This document shows, in pieces, positions 50,070-59,516 of a DNA stretch of 64,000 bases (position 1 is its first letter; every line of letters starts with the position of its first letter). Origin of the DNA: Paraburkholderia franconis (GTDB taxonomy: Bacteria; Pseudomonadota; Gammaproteobacteria; Burkholderiales; Burkholderiaceae). The stretch is taken from contig NZ_WHNP01000016.1 in assembly GCF_009362735.1 (NCBI RefSeq), forward strand, positions 108,402 through 172,401, in the 5' to 3' direction. The notes beneath the pieces are model-generated. The model had not been told where the DNA came from. It did no database searches and saw only the letters and a list, made by a program, of their open reading frames with translations. A program made the position numbers and the translations under genes.

Positions 50070-50336
50070 GGAGGGTCATCTCATGCCTGCTTGCCGGGGC
50101 GCCGGAGGAGGAAGAGGGGTAGATGTCCTCTTCTGCGTCTGGCATCCACTAATCCACTATCCGGCGAGCTACGAGCGCTGTAGCGGTCTGCATTGATGCA
50201 TCCAGGTTTGCCGGTTTGCTGAAAGTCGCGCTTTGCGCGAGCGAATTTTCGCGCGGTGGTTCGCGCCACAACCCGCCGATTGGTCTCGTGGGCCAGCGGC
50301 GTTAGCCGGTAGTCGCTCTGGTTGAGGTGGTTATCG

Positions 50337-50546
50337 ATGGAGCAAATCTTTGTTTCCCGGGCCAGCGCGATTCAACGACTTCTCGAGAGAAGGCGGGACC
50401 TCATGTCCGAGGTCGAATACAACCCGTCCCTTGCGCACGCCATTGTGGATGTCGAGCAGCTTCTGCTTGACGTCAGAGCTGGCCGACTGAATGTGTTTCA
50501 GTTCACCGACGGCATGGGGCAGATATGTCGCATTTTCATTCTTTAG
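50337..50546 (+). CDS. Unknown small protein, 69 residues
   Basis: The product is short and helical: 'EQIFVSRASAIQRLLERRRDLMSEVEYNPSLAHAIVDVEQLLLDVRAGRLNVFQFTDGMG'. GAGGTGG precedes the ATG. No family was recognised. Codon use looks normal for the genome, which favours a real gene. Confidence 0.4.
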   Translation: MEQIFVSRASAIQRLLERRRDLMSEVEYNPSLAHAIVDVEQLLLDVRAGRLNVFQFTDGMGQICRIFIL

Positions 50547-50624
50547 ATGCGGCGCGCGAGCAGAGGCTCGATTCGCTCTCTCGAGAGAGAGGATACCGCT
50601 CGGAGGCGGCGCATCGCATTGATG

Positions 50625-50876
50625 CTAGGCGGCCAAACGCTCGGGAGTCATCTCCGGGAACGTCGGAGAGGGTGGAAAAACCCTCCAGCAGCCGTCGCCG
50701 TGGCGAAAGAAGAAGAGTGCGAGTTGCTCACTGTCGTGCGCAGTCGCAACGCACACATAGCGGCTTCCGCCCGAGACGGTACGGCCAAACGCGGTGATTC
50801 TTGCGGTCTTGGAAGGGTTGAAACCAAGCCATTTTTCCACTACGAGACGTAAGGATTGCTCTTTGGTATTGGTCAT
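50625..50876 (-). CDS. Unknown small protein, 83 residues
   Basis: From ATG 50876 (GAGAGGATGAG upstream) the product is compact: 'EQSLRLVVEKWLGFNPSKTARITAFGRTVSGGSRYVCVATAHDSEQLALFFFRHGDGCWRVFPP'. The strand pattern suggests a beta-rich fold; no named family. It is convergent to the gene at 50337. Confidence 0.5.
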   Translation of the reverse strand: MTNTKEQSLRLVVEKWLGFNPSKTARITAFGRTVSGGSRYVCVATAHDSEQLALFFFRHGDGCWRVFPPSPTFPEMTPERLAA

Positions 50877-51397
50877 CTCATCCTCTCGGTCCTGTGAGAG
50901 GGCGCACCCCACGTGCACGGCGCCCGTTACCGGTATTCACGCAACGTGCATGCCAGTGTGCTCGCCGCTCAATCCTTGCGCGATGAGGAACGGGTTCGGC
51001 GATTTCGCCGCTTGTATCGCAGAAAAGTCAGTGCCCGATTTGCCGATTGGCCAACCTGCTTGCCGCTGTAAAGACCCGAGGCGGGCGCGATTTCAGGTCA
51101 TCGATAGCATGGGCGATGGTCAGCTCGAGGTCGGTGGAAGCAGTTTCAGTACGGCCGCCCTGATATGCGGCCTGTCGTTGGGGCGCTCATGGTCGGGGTC
51201 ATGATTGAGGGCGGTGGTGTTTCCCGCGGCACAAGTACACAATCGCCGGCTCTTCACACGAACACGCGGCGGTCCCCGGCACGGGCGTAGGCGGCGTCCT
51301 TCGTCAGCGTTCCGACTGTTCGCCATAGTGGCAGCGATTCGCCTCGCTCCATGCAACGATTATCGTTGTCGCAGTAGGGCGTTCCGGCACATGGACT
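50877..51397. other. Gap without a supported gene
   Basis: Several overlapping frames exist on both strands but none has a domain or a good start. No repeat or RNA was recognised. Confidence 0.35.
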
Positions 51398-51649
51398 TCA
51401 GGCGGCGTGAAACCGTTCGTTAGCGAGCATGTTGCCGCGGCAGTTCGGCGAGCCGCAGTAGCAACGATACAGGTCTCGAACTTCGTCTGTTCGTGGTCCC
51501 TCGATGACGAGCCTGTAATCAATCGTCAGTTCTCCGCCGCGTTTGATATCTCTCAGAGTGTAGAAAAATACGCGTCCGTCGGAGATGTACGCCTTGCAGT
51601 TCGGTTCACAACTGTGATTCAAGGGGACGTTCAGCCGGCTCGGCGCCAA
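51398..51649 (-). pseudogene. C-terminal fragment of a SET-domain methyltransferase
   Basis: The 83 codons hold the C-terminal half of a bacterial SET domain: 'LNHSCEPNCKAYISDGRVFFYTLRDIKRGGELTIDYRL' (NHSC and GELTIDY motifs for SAM and lysine) and a post-SET-like 'YRCYCGSPNCRGNML'. The N-terminal half with the 'GxGVFA' and SAM-binding G-x-G part is missing. The frame overlaps the unrelated gene at 51606, so the start is artificial. It is a remnant, unless the first half lies elsewhere. Confidence 0.75.
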
Positions 51650-51893
51650 GCGACCGCAGCAGCACCCTCCCGTCTACGCTCAGCACAAGCGCGACGTCCC
51701 CGTCTTCTGTCGCGACGATATGGACAAGCCCGGCTTCGTGTAGGGCGATGAGGTCCGGCGTTACCGCGTTCGTCCTGGCCGGCGCATTGCGCAGACGCAA
51801 GAGCGTAGCGAGTCCCTCCGCGCTCAGCGTCACGACGTCACAATGAGCACGATGCGTCGAAGAAAAACTTCCGTCATAGTCTTTTGCCTCCAT
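51606..51893 (-). CDS. Unknown protein, 95 residues
   Basis: The product has 'VVTLSAEGLATLLRLRNAPARTNAVTPDLIALHEAGLVHIVATEDGDVALVLSVDGRVLLRSLG', which looks like a small winged-helix-like or beta-rich domain. It has no signal peptide. Its 3' end runs into the SET fragment in another frame; the junction may have been made by the deletion that removed the first half of the SET gene. A GGAGGA stretch lies about 11 bases before the ATG. Confidence 0.45.
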   Translation of the reverse strand: MEAKDYDGSFSSTHRAHCDVVTLSAEGLATLLRLRNAPARTNAVTPDLIALHEAGLVHIVATEDGDVALVLSVDGRVLLRSLGAEPAERPLESQL

Positions 51894-52265
51894 GAGCGCG
51901 TCCTCCCTGGAAGTCGTGTTATCGAGCCTCAGCTAATCGGGCGACCGGTGGTTGGAACCAATTATGGCCTACCTGGAGACGACAGGAGAAACGATGCGGT
52001 TTCTCGCGTAACGTCTTGTAAGTGCAGCGGCAACCAGCGCCGGACACGTCCACCGGCGGAGAAAGGGCCAACTTCGCAATCTCGCTGGACCACCAGCAAC
52101 TGTTTTGGCAGGAGCTTGACGAAGACATGAATATCGTGGCGCTCCTCCCTTTGCCCGAAACCTGGCAGCCGTGGCCGGCAAGCGCGTCTGAAGTCAGCTA
52201 GACGCGAAAAGGCATGCACCAGAGATGCCGCCCTGGCTGCATCAGCTGAGCCATGGGTGCCCGGA
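51894..52265. other. Gap without a supported gene
   Basis: Only frames lacking domains were seen. The left end carries the promoter side of the gene at 51606 and the right end the 3' flank of the kinase. Confidence 0.35.
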
Positions 52266-54017
52266 TTACCGGCGCAGTACTTCACCCAGGTCCTCGAGCG
52301 ATGGCGGCTTGACGAGATAGCAGTCAAACGCATCCGCAACGCCTACGGATGTCGTGGCGGCATATCCGGTGAGCGCGACCAGGCGGGTCGAGGCGCACTG
52401 CGTGCGCTGCTTCAGCAGACGGGCAAGCTCGTGACCGTCCATGCCGGGCATGTTGACATCAATCAGTGCCACGTCCGGCGTGAAGGACTCAACCAGTGAC
52501 AGGGCTTCCGGTCCACTCTGTGCACGCTTCACCTCGTGACCGTCCAGGGTCAGCAATATCGCCAGCGCTTCCGTCGCATCGGGGATATCGTCGACAAGCA
52601 GGATACGGGCGGGCGGAATCCCGTGGGTGGTGGAGGCGGCGTGCGCAATCTGACTCCGACAGACAACAGGCAGGCGCACGATGACTCGCGTACCTCTGCC
52701 TTCGCCGTCGCTGGAGATGGAAATCTCGCCCTGGTGCGCATTGACCAGATACCGGACCACAGACAGTCCCACGCCAAGGCCGCCTTCTGCGCGCATGCGA
52801 ACGCCAGGCGCCTGCGTGAACAGGTCAAAGACATGTGGCAGCAAGTCCGGCGCGATGCCCATACCACTGTCGCGGATGGTGATGATGACCTCCCTCGGCG
52901 TTGAGTCATGCTCGGGAATCGCGCCGGGGTCGGGGGCGTCGACACGCATGACGATTTCGCCACCCGCTGGCGTGTACTTGACTGCATTCCACAAGAGGTT
53001 CGAGAAGACCTGCGTCAGGCGGCCCGCATCGGCGAACACCGTTACCGGGTACGGTGGTTGTTCCACATCTATCCGGTGCTGGCGTCTCTCGGCCTCTTCC
53101 CGGACAGTGCCCATTGCATCCTTGATAATGTCGCCGAGCAGGCCGTAGCTGTGGTGAACAGCAAGCTTGCCGGTCCGGATGCGTGAGGCGTCCAGCAGGT
53201 CGCTCACGATGCGCTTCAGTTGTTCCACCTGACGGTTGGCAACGGCCAGCGCGGACAGCACTGCAGGACTGTCGGCCGCCAGCTTTTGCGCAGCCGCGAG
53301 TGCACTGTCGACGGGAGCGAGCGGACCACGCAGTTCATGACCCAGCATCGCGATGAAATTGTCCTTGTTGGCTTCGGCTGCCGCGAGCGCACGTCGTGCC
53401 GCCTCGGCTTCTGCGGCGCGCGCTTCGGCGTCGGCTTTCGCCTGACGGATGCTCAGTGCTGCGCAGGTAAAGTTCGCCAGGCTTGTCAGGATTCGGCGAT
53501 GTTCGTTGTCAAAGTGACGTTCTTTCTCATGCGACATCACCCACAGTGCACCCCACGGCTCGGGTACTCCCGGAACCGGCACCACGAGTTCTTCAGTAAT
53601 CTCAGGCTCGATATCCGCGAGGCAAGTGAACTGGCGCTTTGGGAAAGCGAATAGTTGCGGCGAGTCGAGTTTGAGTGCCACACCGCCAGGGCTATCATCG
53701 GATGGAATGATGTGGTCCACATATACGGCGCACCGGCCGGATACGGCGACCCAACGAAGCGCTGAACCCTGTGTAGCATCGTTATCCCGCAGGCTGATGC
53801 CAGCACTGCCGGCGTCGCATAGCGCCAAAGCCGTATCGACGAGCGTCTGGAGCATGACCGCATCCGGCGCACCCAGAGCTTTGGCCAACGTATGCAATGC
53901 CTCATTTTCAGCCGCATAGTCAGGTGCACGGCGCGGACGCGTGTCCAGTTTCGCGGTGGCAAATACCTGCGCGTGCCGGGCGTCGCTCGCCGCACCTGAT
54001 TGTGACATTCTGGGCAT
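52266..54017 (-). CDS. Hybrid sensor histidine kinase (GAF, HisKA, HATPase, receiver)
   Basis: From ATG 54017 (AGAGGACGGC upstream) the product has 583 residues. A GAF domain (about 40-195) is followed by a coil and HisKA with the H-box 'FIAMLGHELRGPLAPVDSAL', an ATPase domain (N-box 'FSNLLWNAVKYTP', G1 'DSGMGIAP', G2 'GGLGVGLSVV') and a C-terminal receiver ('ILLVDDIPDATEAL', phospho-Asp in 'VALIDVNMPGMDG'). No membrane segment, so it senses a cytosolic signal through GAF. A stand-alone receiver lies at 58506. Confidence 0.93.
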   Translation of the reverse strand: MPRMSQSGAASDARHAQVFATAKLDTRPRRAPDYAAENEALHTLAKALGAPDAVMLQTLVDTALALCDAGSAGISLRDNDATQGSALRWVAVSGRCAVYVDHIIPSDDSPGGVALKLDSPQLFAFPKRQFTCLADIEPEITEELVVPVPGVPEPWGALWVMSHEKERHFDNEHRRILTSLANFTCAALSIRQAKADAEARAAEAEAARRALAAAEANKDNFIAMLGHELRGPLAPVDSALAAAQKLAADSPAVLSALAVANRQVEQLKRIVSDLLDASRIRTGKLAVHHSYGLLGDIIKDAMGTVREEAERRQHRIDVEQPPYPVTVFADAGRLTQVFSNLLWNAVKYTPAGGEIVMRVDAPDPGAIPEHDSTPREVIITIRDSGMGIAPDLLPHVFDLFTQAPGVRMRAEGGLGVGLSVVRYLVNAHQGEISISSDGEGRGTRVIVRLPVVCRSQIAHAASTTHGIPPARILLVDDIPDATEALAILLTLDGHEVKRAQSGPEALSLVESFTPDVALIDVNMPGMDGHELARLLKQRTQCASTRLVALTGYAATTSVGVADAFDCYLVKPPSLEDLGEVLRR

Positions 54018-54224
54018 GCCGTCCTCTATGGAGAGCCGGTTCACATCACATTCTAGTTCGGCAATTCTGACCGGCGTATTCGAAACGGGTATGCGGCAAC
54101 GCAATACTGGCAAGCGAGGCGAATAGTCTGCGCGTCGCCCGCCAGGAGGTCTCGCCTGCGTTGTTCGTGCTCGTTTCTGCGGCCGGGACAAGCGGTTGCG
54201 ACCGTCTGCCGCGGCCGCTCCGTA

Positions 54225-54632
54225 TCAACCAACACGGACCTCGATGCGGCGTGGCTTGGCTTCGTCGCGACGCGGAATGGTCAGCCTAAGCACGCCATCC
54301 TTCAGGCACGCGTCAATCTTCGCGGTGTCGAAGTCTTCGCTGACGGTGAAGCGGCGCGACCAGTAGGGCGCACGTACCTCAACATGCGACAGTGCGAGGT
54401 TCGGCGGCACCGGCACCACGGATTCCGCTTCGATAGTGAGACTACCATCGTGGACCTTGATGTCCAACTTGTCCTTGGACACGCCAGGCAGGTCAGCCAG
54501 CAGCGTGACCGCATGACTGTCTTCAAAGATATCGACGGCGGGTGTCAGCGCGACGCGACGGCGTGCGTTCTCAGCTTCGGCGCGCGTCACCGCGCCGTCC
54601 TCGCGTTGGGCGATTTGCGTGTTTTCGCTCAT
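54225..54632 (-). CDS. Hsp20 small heat-shock protein
   Basis: The 135-residue protein has the alpha-crystallin domain: 'PAVDIFEDSHAVTLLADLPGVSKDKLDIKVHDGSLTIEAES' and 'RRFTVSEDFDTAKIDACLKDGVLRLTIPRRDEAKPRRIEV' with the G-x-L motif (DGVLRLTIP). It holds unfolding proteins ready for refolding. It follows the second hsp20 gene at 54645 by 12 bases in one operon. Confidence 0.94.
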   Translation of the reverse strand: MSENTQIAQREDGAVTRAEAENARRRVALTPAVDIFEDSHAVTLLADLPGVSKDKLDIKVHDGSLTIEAESVVPVPPNLALSHVEVRAPYWSRRFTVSEDFDTAKIDACLKDGVLRLTIPRRDEAKPRRIEVRVG

Positions 54633-54644
54633 GGTGTCACCTCT

Positions 54645-55083
54645 TTACTGGACTGCAATGGCGCGGGGCCTGGACGCTTCGCGTTTGCCCACTGAAATCA
54701 GAAGGCATCCATCGACGTAGCGCGCCTGCACCTTGTCGGGGTCGGCCTGCTGCGGCAATTCGATGAGCCGCCGGAATGTGCCACTGAAGCGCTCCTGCGC
54801 ATACTGGCGCGTGTCTTCGGGCAACTGTGCATGCTCCGTCGTCCTTTCGCCGGCAATCGTGAGCAGTCCTTTATCGACGGAAATATCGAGCTTCGCGGGT
54901 TCGACGCCCGGTGCAAACGCGACGATTTCAATCGTGTCGTCGGTCGTTCCGATGTTGATATGAGGAAAGGCGCCGAACTCGCGAACGAAGGCTTGACGGG
55001 AAGCCGCCGAACAGGCTGGACATCTGGCGTTGCAGCCGGTCCAGTTCACCAAAGATGTCGGTCCCAAAGTAGACGTCACTCAT
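54645..55083 (-). pseudogene. Hsp20 small heat-shock protein, one frameshift near the start
   Basis: From ATG 55083 'SDVYFGTDIFGELDRLQRQMSSLFGGFPSSLRS' is the usual N-terminus of class Hsp20 proteins in this order. The next frame continues 'EFGAFPHINIGTTDDTIEIVAFAPGVEPAKLDISVDKGLLTIAGERT' through 'RRLIELPQQADPDKVQARYVDGCLLISVGKR'. One extra base near 54980 separates the two. Repaired it would be about 145 residues with a normal crystallin domain. Confidence 0.88.
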
Positions 55084-55478
55084 GGTCGCTTTCTCCTCAC
55101 GCGGCAAGGAAGCGAACCGGCATACGCGCTTCAGTCCGGTTGTCCCGCGCCGCGGACAATCAAGGTTGAAACACGCAGTGCCCGCAAACTGGTTGTTCAC
55201 GAACAGCTGCCTGAGCGATGCTTAAGATAGGACGCCAATGGCAATTTTCAAGATGCGGCGCAAAATTTTTAATACGTCGATGCTCTGGAAATCCGCGGTC
55301 GGGAAGGCAACCGGTGGATTCGATACGCGACTTACGGCCGGGTCGCCGACCGGAGGTTTGCATCGAGGTAGTACCGCCCTTCGTTTTGTACGATGAAGCA
55401 TCGACGGTCCAGGCAACTGCATCTGTCGCACCGGTTCGCTAAAATTGTTAGGTAGGCGGTCTTTGCTGCGCAAGTACT
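55084..55478. other. Promoter gap upstream of the hsp20 operon
   Basis: No gene is supported. The 3' part (55255-55275) holds an AT-rich stretch (AAAATTTTTAATACG) that could be a promoter for either flank. A heat-shock CIRCE element or ROSE-type thermometer was looked for but not recognised with confidence. Confidence 0.35.
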
Positions 55479-55976
55479 ATGCATTCGGGGACGACAGGTA
55501 CGCTAATAGAAGGAGGGGCAGGTGACACTCCTGTGCTCCTCGGTACGGTTCCGATGCCAGCGTCTGCGTCGACGGACCCGTTTGTCATTGCTGACGAGGG
55601 TCGTGCCATCCTCGTCTACCGTATTGCGCCGTCTGCGCTGAGTCGGTACGGTCGTTTCGTTCAGAAAGAAGAGCCTTTCTGTATGGTCCGGTTCGATGGT
55701 GCCGTCTTCCAAAGCCTCGGTCCACCCAGCGACGAGGAACTGGTTCAGCACGTCCTGTACGCAATAGGCTTGCGTCCCTACGGCGCGTATGAGGTCCTGG
55801 CACCGAGCCTGGTTGTCGAGTGGTGGCCAAACATTGCGCCGGCGATTGCGCTGCGCCATTTCATCTTCACTTTCGAAGACAGTAGCTTCGAATGTGTTGC
55901 GAGCACTTGCGAACTTGCCGGCATCTTTGCGACGACTGACATCGCTCGGAGCGAGGCTTTCTTGCGATTCCGATGA
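55479..55976 (+). CDS. Unknown protein, 165 residues
   Basis: The product seems soluble; 'DPFVIADEGRAILVYRIAPSALSRYGRFV' and 'ELVQHVLYAIGLRPYGAYEVLAPSLVVEWW' look like alternating strands and helices. No family was recognised. AGGAGGGG lies inside the frame at 55511-55518, so a later start is possible. Confidence 0.45.
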   Translation: MHSGTTGTLIEGGAGDTPVLLGTVPMPASASTDPFVIADEGRAILVYRIAPSALSRYGRFVQKEEPFCMVRFDGAVFQSLGPPSDEELVQHVLYAIGLRPYGAYEVLAPSLVVEWWPNIAPAIALRHFIFTFEDSSFECVASTCELAGIFATTDIARSEAFLRFR

Positions 55977-56091
55977 AGGCTGACCGCTGAGGTCGGCTTC
56001 AGCGGGGAAATGGCCCGCGGTGTATCACCACCCATCACCAGCGATGCGACCGGCGTCAGTACGACGAGAGAAGCCCCAACGATGACGCGGC

Positions 56092-56406
56092 TTAGCGTTG
56101 CCCCCAGCAGTATCGCGACCACATAGTCGAATGGCGAACGCCGTCCAAAGGCTCTACCGCTTTCTTGACGAGCGCATCGAACTCAGCATCGCTCTCAGGC
56201 AGCGGGAGATGGCGACGGAAGAAATCAGACCATCGGAATTCTTCGAGGCGTACAGAAGTCTTCTCGTACCCACCTGCATCGCGCACTGACGCCGACAGGC
56301 TCCGGAACTCGTCGTCTACCAGCTCCCACACGTGTTCCCGCATTTCGGCGAATGCCACGCGATGGCCATGGGCATCGTACGGATAGGTCCAACGATTGTT
56401 TTCCAT
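56092..56406 (-). CDS. Unknown protein, 104 residues
   Basis: The product is acidic and Trp/Arg-rich: 'RWTYPYDAHGHRVAFAEMREHVWELVDDEFRSLSASVRDAGGYEKTSVRLEEFRWSDFFRRHLPLP'. No family was recognised. The repeated pattern of short hydrophobic strands suggests a compact domain. It is divergent from no clear partner. Confidence 0.45.
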   Translation of the reverse strand: MENNRWTYPYDAHGHRVAFAEMREHVWELVDDEFRSLSASVRDAGGYEKTSVRLEEFRWSDFFRRHLPLPESDAEFDALVKKAVEPLDGVRHSTMWSRYCWGQR

Positions 56407-56707
56407 GATGAGCGAGAACTCAGCCTTCGAAAGTGGTGAGAGGTTGCTGACCAGAACGAAGACGAGCAGAACGACGTTGTCGCATGTTCACGTCAAGCGG
56501 GTTCTTCAGGGCGCGCTGCGGTGTTGGGTGCTGTAACTCACGTCTTGTGTCGAGCGAGCGGTGATAGAGAGCAGCGAAACTGTCCGGTTCACCATGCTTA
56601 ACAGAACGCAACTACTCAACGCAGGAAACTAATGTCGTGCTCGTCTCTGGTGAGGCCCAGACTACAGTGGGACTTAGAGACATTCGAGTGTTGCCGCGCA
56701 TGGTGGC

Positions 56708-57056
56708 TCAACCGATGCTCGTCGCCAGCATATGCGAGAAGGCGGGCCCGTCGGAAGACGCGCCTCTGTAGTCGACAAAAATTACCGTCTTCACTAATAT
56801 TGCCGCCAACTCGGCCTTCGCCGCATCGCTCGGAAACGAGGGCATTTCCATCAAGCACCTGCGCCACATAAGGTTTGTCGTGGCCGTCGAGTATGGATGC
56901 CCATTGGAAGGCGAGACCCTCGCCCAGCGTCTCAAGCACGTAGACATGTACACTGTTCCCACTGACGCTCGATGCGAGGGTGAAGCTCACGTCAGTGGCC
57001 TGGTCGATGAGCCCAACTTCCCCGCTCACGACTTCAATTTTGAATCGTCTCGTCAT
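56708..57056 (-). pseudogene. Unknown conserved-type protein with one frameshift
   Basis: From ATG 57056 the first frame reads 'TRRFKIEVVSGEVGLIDQATDVSFTLASSVSGNSVHVYVLETLGEGLAFQWASILDGHDKPYVAQVLDGNALVSE', and the second continues 'DAAKAELAAILVKTVIFVDYRGASSDGPAFSHMLATSIG'. Both have coding character and join if one base is added at about 56825. Repaired, about 116 residues. No domain name is known to me. Confidence 0.5.
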
Positions 57057-57441
57057 GGTCGCGTGAATCCCTGTTTGAGATAAAGCCTGCCAAAGTCATT
57101 GCCTCGGGTCGCCGGCCACTGTGCCCACATGGGCGGCGAGTCGTCGCTAGTAAGTGAATGGTGCGCAGATTTCGAATAACCTGCATTGTGAGGCTCCCGA
57201 CGCGGTGACGCGACGACGTCAATGAGACTTGACGAGCGATGAGATGTCAGCAAGCGACGGTGCCCGCGTTCGCTTGCAATGCCGCTGTGCCAAAACGGTT
57301 GCGTTTAATGTTGAAGAGCAATTGGCAGATAACGAGCGTTACTCGCAGGTCAGGTTCCTTGACAACGGAGAATCCAGTCGGCAACCTTCCTGAAGCGAAA
57401 TGCGAAACGGGGCAGGCCTGAAGCCGCCCCGTGTCACCGGC
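57057..57441. other. Gap without a supported gene
   Basis: No frame with a domain or good start was seen, and no repeat or RNA was recognised. Confidence 0.35.
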
Positions 57442-57624
57442 TCAATGCTTGCCTGCGTCCTTTGCGGCTTCCTTGGCATTACCAACGTCGTTCCGGGTCT
57501 GACCGACCTCCTGCTGGAGGTCACCTTTTAGCTCCTTCGCCGGGTCATCTGTGGCCCTGCCAACCGCCTCGTTGACCTTACCCTTGACTTTCTCTGCGGT
57601 CCCTTTGACTTGGTCCTTGTTCAT
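57442..57624 (-). CDS. CsbD-family stress protein
   Basis: The 60-residue protein is a typical CsbD: 'MNKDQVKGTAEKVKGKVNEAVGRATDDPAKELKGDLQQEVGQTRNDVGNAKE'. It is short, hydrophilic and intrinsically flexible; expression rises in general stress. GGGAGG precedes the ATG at 57624. Confidence 0.93.
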   Translation of the reverse strand: MNKDQVKGTAEKVKGKVNEAVGRATDDPAKELKGDLQQEVGQTRNDVGNAKEAAKDAGKH

Positions 57625-57835
57625 GCTGCACCTCCCACTGAAACGACCGACGGTCGCGATGTCACACATTCGCATGCCGCGTGCCCGACGACGAGTCGCG
57701 ACTTTGCGTCACGCGTTCCGTTTGCACACACGCCTTTAAATTGGCTATAGCGGCTGTACGGCACACGGAGCGCCGCCGAGGGGTACTGAGGTCGCGATTT
57801 ATTGTTCTCTTGGATGAGACGCTGCGGCCGACGCT

Positions 57836-57937
57836 CAGCTTTTGCAGTGCTTCGCGCCCACTTTCAGCAAGCACAGCGTGATGCCCGCACGACTCCAGCG
57901 CCAGCTGAAGAGCCAAATACGAGCGACGATTGGGCAT
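57836..57937 (-). pseudogene. Receiver-domain N-terminal fragment
   Basis: The codons 'SYLALQLALESCGHHAVLAESGREALQKL' match the first helix and strand of a response-regulator receiver. The frame then turns to unrelated sequence and no phospho-Asp follows. It is a fragment of a response regulator. Confidence 0.55.
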
Positions 57938-58119
57938 AGCGCCGGTAGGTCACCCTGCCCATGCCTGCTCTGGTCGTTCTGCTATGTATCTCGAATGCTT
58001 GTGAGCCCTGTGAACGGTGATTGCTGGGCAGCCTTCAACTCGATTGACGTGTCGCCGGCCTGTTATCAAAATGACGCCGCGACGACTCACGAAGCGCATG
58101 GTTCTCGCAAACAACTCGG

Positions 58120-58410
58120 GCGTCGAGAGTGGCTTATCCTTCATAGCGTACGAGGGGCGGACTTGGCTCGCTTGACACAGGAATGAAAACGATGTCCGCA
58201 AGGGGGCTTCTCTGGTCGCACAGGACGCCGCCAGAGTGCCCGGCGTCCGTAGGTTCGAGACCATGATATCAATGCGCATCGTATGGGGTATCTCCCACTC
58301 GGGAAATCCATCTGCTGCGCAATGCGTTTCACAGCCTTGTTGCGCGAAGGTCTCTGTACATGCATCGAGCGTATCGGCGTCATTATCCACGAGCAGCCTG
58401 TCTTCACGAC
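58120..58410 (-). pseudogene. Degraded receiver-domain gene
   Basis: 'LLVDNDADTLDACTETFAQQGCETHCAADG' is an intact receiver start. Downstream, pieces in two frames ('IDIMVSNLRTPGT', 'SYAMKDKPLSTPELFARTM') align with the phospho-Asp loop and the Lys loop of a receiver. At least two indels have broken the gene. Confidence 0.55.
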
Positions 58411-58505
58411 ATCTCCCCAAAGACGTCAATGACGTAGTAGTTCACTAATAGTCGTCGTGCAGGATGCGCAGCTCAATAGCCTTTGCTGCCTCAAGTCCTC
58501 CGGCT

Positions 58506-58874
58506 CTATGCGCTGCGGCCGCTCGCGGATTGGTCGGTAAGGTCATCAACCAACCGCAGCAGGAGGGAGGGGTCGAAAGGCTTTCGCAGCATTGCCGCAA
58601 CCGGGACTGCAGGAACAGGTAGCACGGCAGACATCAGAACGACAGGCACGTTGGCAAGAACAGGTATGGTCCTGATTCTGCAAGCCACTTCGGGGCCATC
58701 CATTGCGGGCATCATCACGTCGCAGACAATGACCTGCGGGTTCACCATAACCGCGAGGCGCAAAGCCTCGGGTCCGTCCCGCGCGAGTGTCACCACGTGG
58801 CCTGCGTTCTGCAGCACGGCCCCGAGGGCGTCGCGTGTGTTCGCGTCGTCGTCGACAAGCAGTACGCGGCACAT
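58506..58874 (-). CDS. Stand-alone response-regulator receiver
   Basis: The 122-residue protein is a complete receiver: acidic pair 'VLLVDDDANT', phospho-Asp in 'VIVCDVMMPAMDGPE', switch Ser in 'VVLMSAVL' and Lys in 'LRKPFDP'. With no output domain it may pass phosphate in a relay, for example from the hybrid kinase at 52266 or another partner. A truncated near-copy lies at 59367. Confidence 0.9.
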   Translation of the reverse strand: MCRVLLVDDDANTRDALGAVLQNAGHVVTLARDGPEALRLAVMVNPQVIVCDVMMPAMDGPEVACRIRTIPVLANVPVVLMSAVLPVPAVPVAAMLRKPFDPSLLLRLVDDLTDQSASGRSA

Positions 58875-59229
58875 TCAACGAGTCCTCCTGATAGTCACGT
58901 CTCGCATAGGGCATTCCACGTGCATTGCTCATTGCCGTGTGCAAGGGGAAAACGAACGCGGACTTGCGGTATCTTCCGCAGCCGCGCCGCACTCGCCGGC
59001 CATCTTACGGCTGGAAGGGCTGCGGCAAAGGAGAAAGCGGACTGGCAATCGGTCGGGAAAACCTTTACGTTTCCTTGTAAGTTTTATTGCTAACTGTACG
59101 ACTGTTTTAAGCCGTCGCCCCGGCCGTTTCCACGCTGGTCCGGTGACGTGCCGGCGAAGGGCTCCGCTTTAAACATGGAACGTCGATTGCTCGTCAGACT
59201 GCTGGACCCTTCTGCGCTTCGCTACCCCG
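58875..59229. other. Gap with a T-rich stretch
   Basis: No gene is supported. The segment 59065-59085 (TTTACGTTTCCTTGTAAGTTTT) is AT-rich and may hold the promoter of the receiver gene or of an earlier neighbour. Confidence 0.3.
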
Positions 59230-59358
59230 GTGGCCACTGTTCTTCTTGTCGACCACGACCCGAAAATCCTTCGTCCGCTTCAGATACTTCTGGAAACCGA
59301 AGGCTATCGCTTGCTGACCGCGCCAGATGGCGAAATCGCGGCGCAGGTCACGTGACCG
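59230..59358 (+). pseudogene. Receiver-domain N-terminal fragment on the plus strand
   Basis: 'VATVLLVDHDPKILRPLQILLETEGYRLLTAPDGEIAAQVT' is the first 41 residues of a receiver (LLVD-x-D acidic pair, first two helices). A stop follows at once. It faces the minus-strand fragment at 59367, tail to tail. Confidence 0.7.
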
Positions 59359-59366
59359 AGCATCCG

Positions 59367-59516
59367 GAAAATGACCTGCGGGTTGACCATAACTGCGAGG
59401 CGCAAAGCCTCGGCTCGGTCCCGCGCGAGTGTCACCACGTGGCCTGCGTCCCGCAGCATAGCCCCGAGGGCGTCGCGAGTATTCGCGTCGTCGTCGACAA
59501 TCGGTACCCGATACAT
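59367..59516 (-). pseudogene. Truncated copy of the receiver at 58506
   Basis: 'YRVPIVDDDANTRDALGAMLRDAGHVVTLARDRAEALRLAVMVNPQVIF' is nearly identical to the start of the stand-alone receiver; the upstream DNA (about 40 bases) matches too. The match ends just before the phospho-Asp, at the same place where the opposing fragment ends. Confidence 0.75.

Noticed and set aside
55084..55478. ROSE or CIRCE heat-shock element before hsp20
   Set aside because: Neither the U(U/C)GCU element of ROSE nor the CIRCE inverted repeat was seen clearly.
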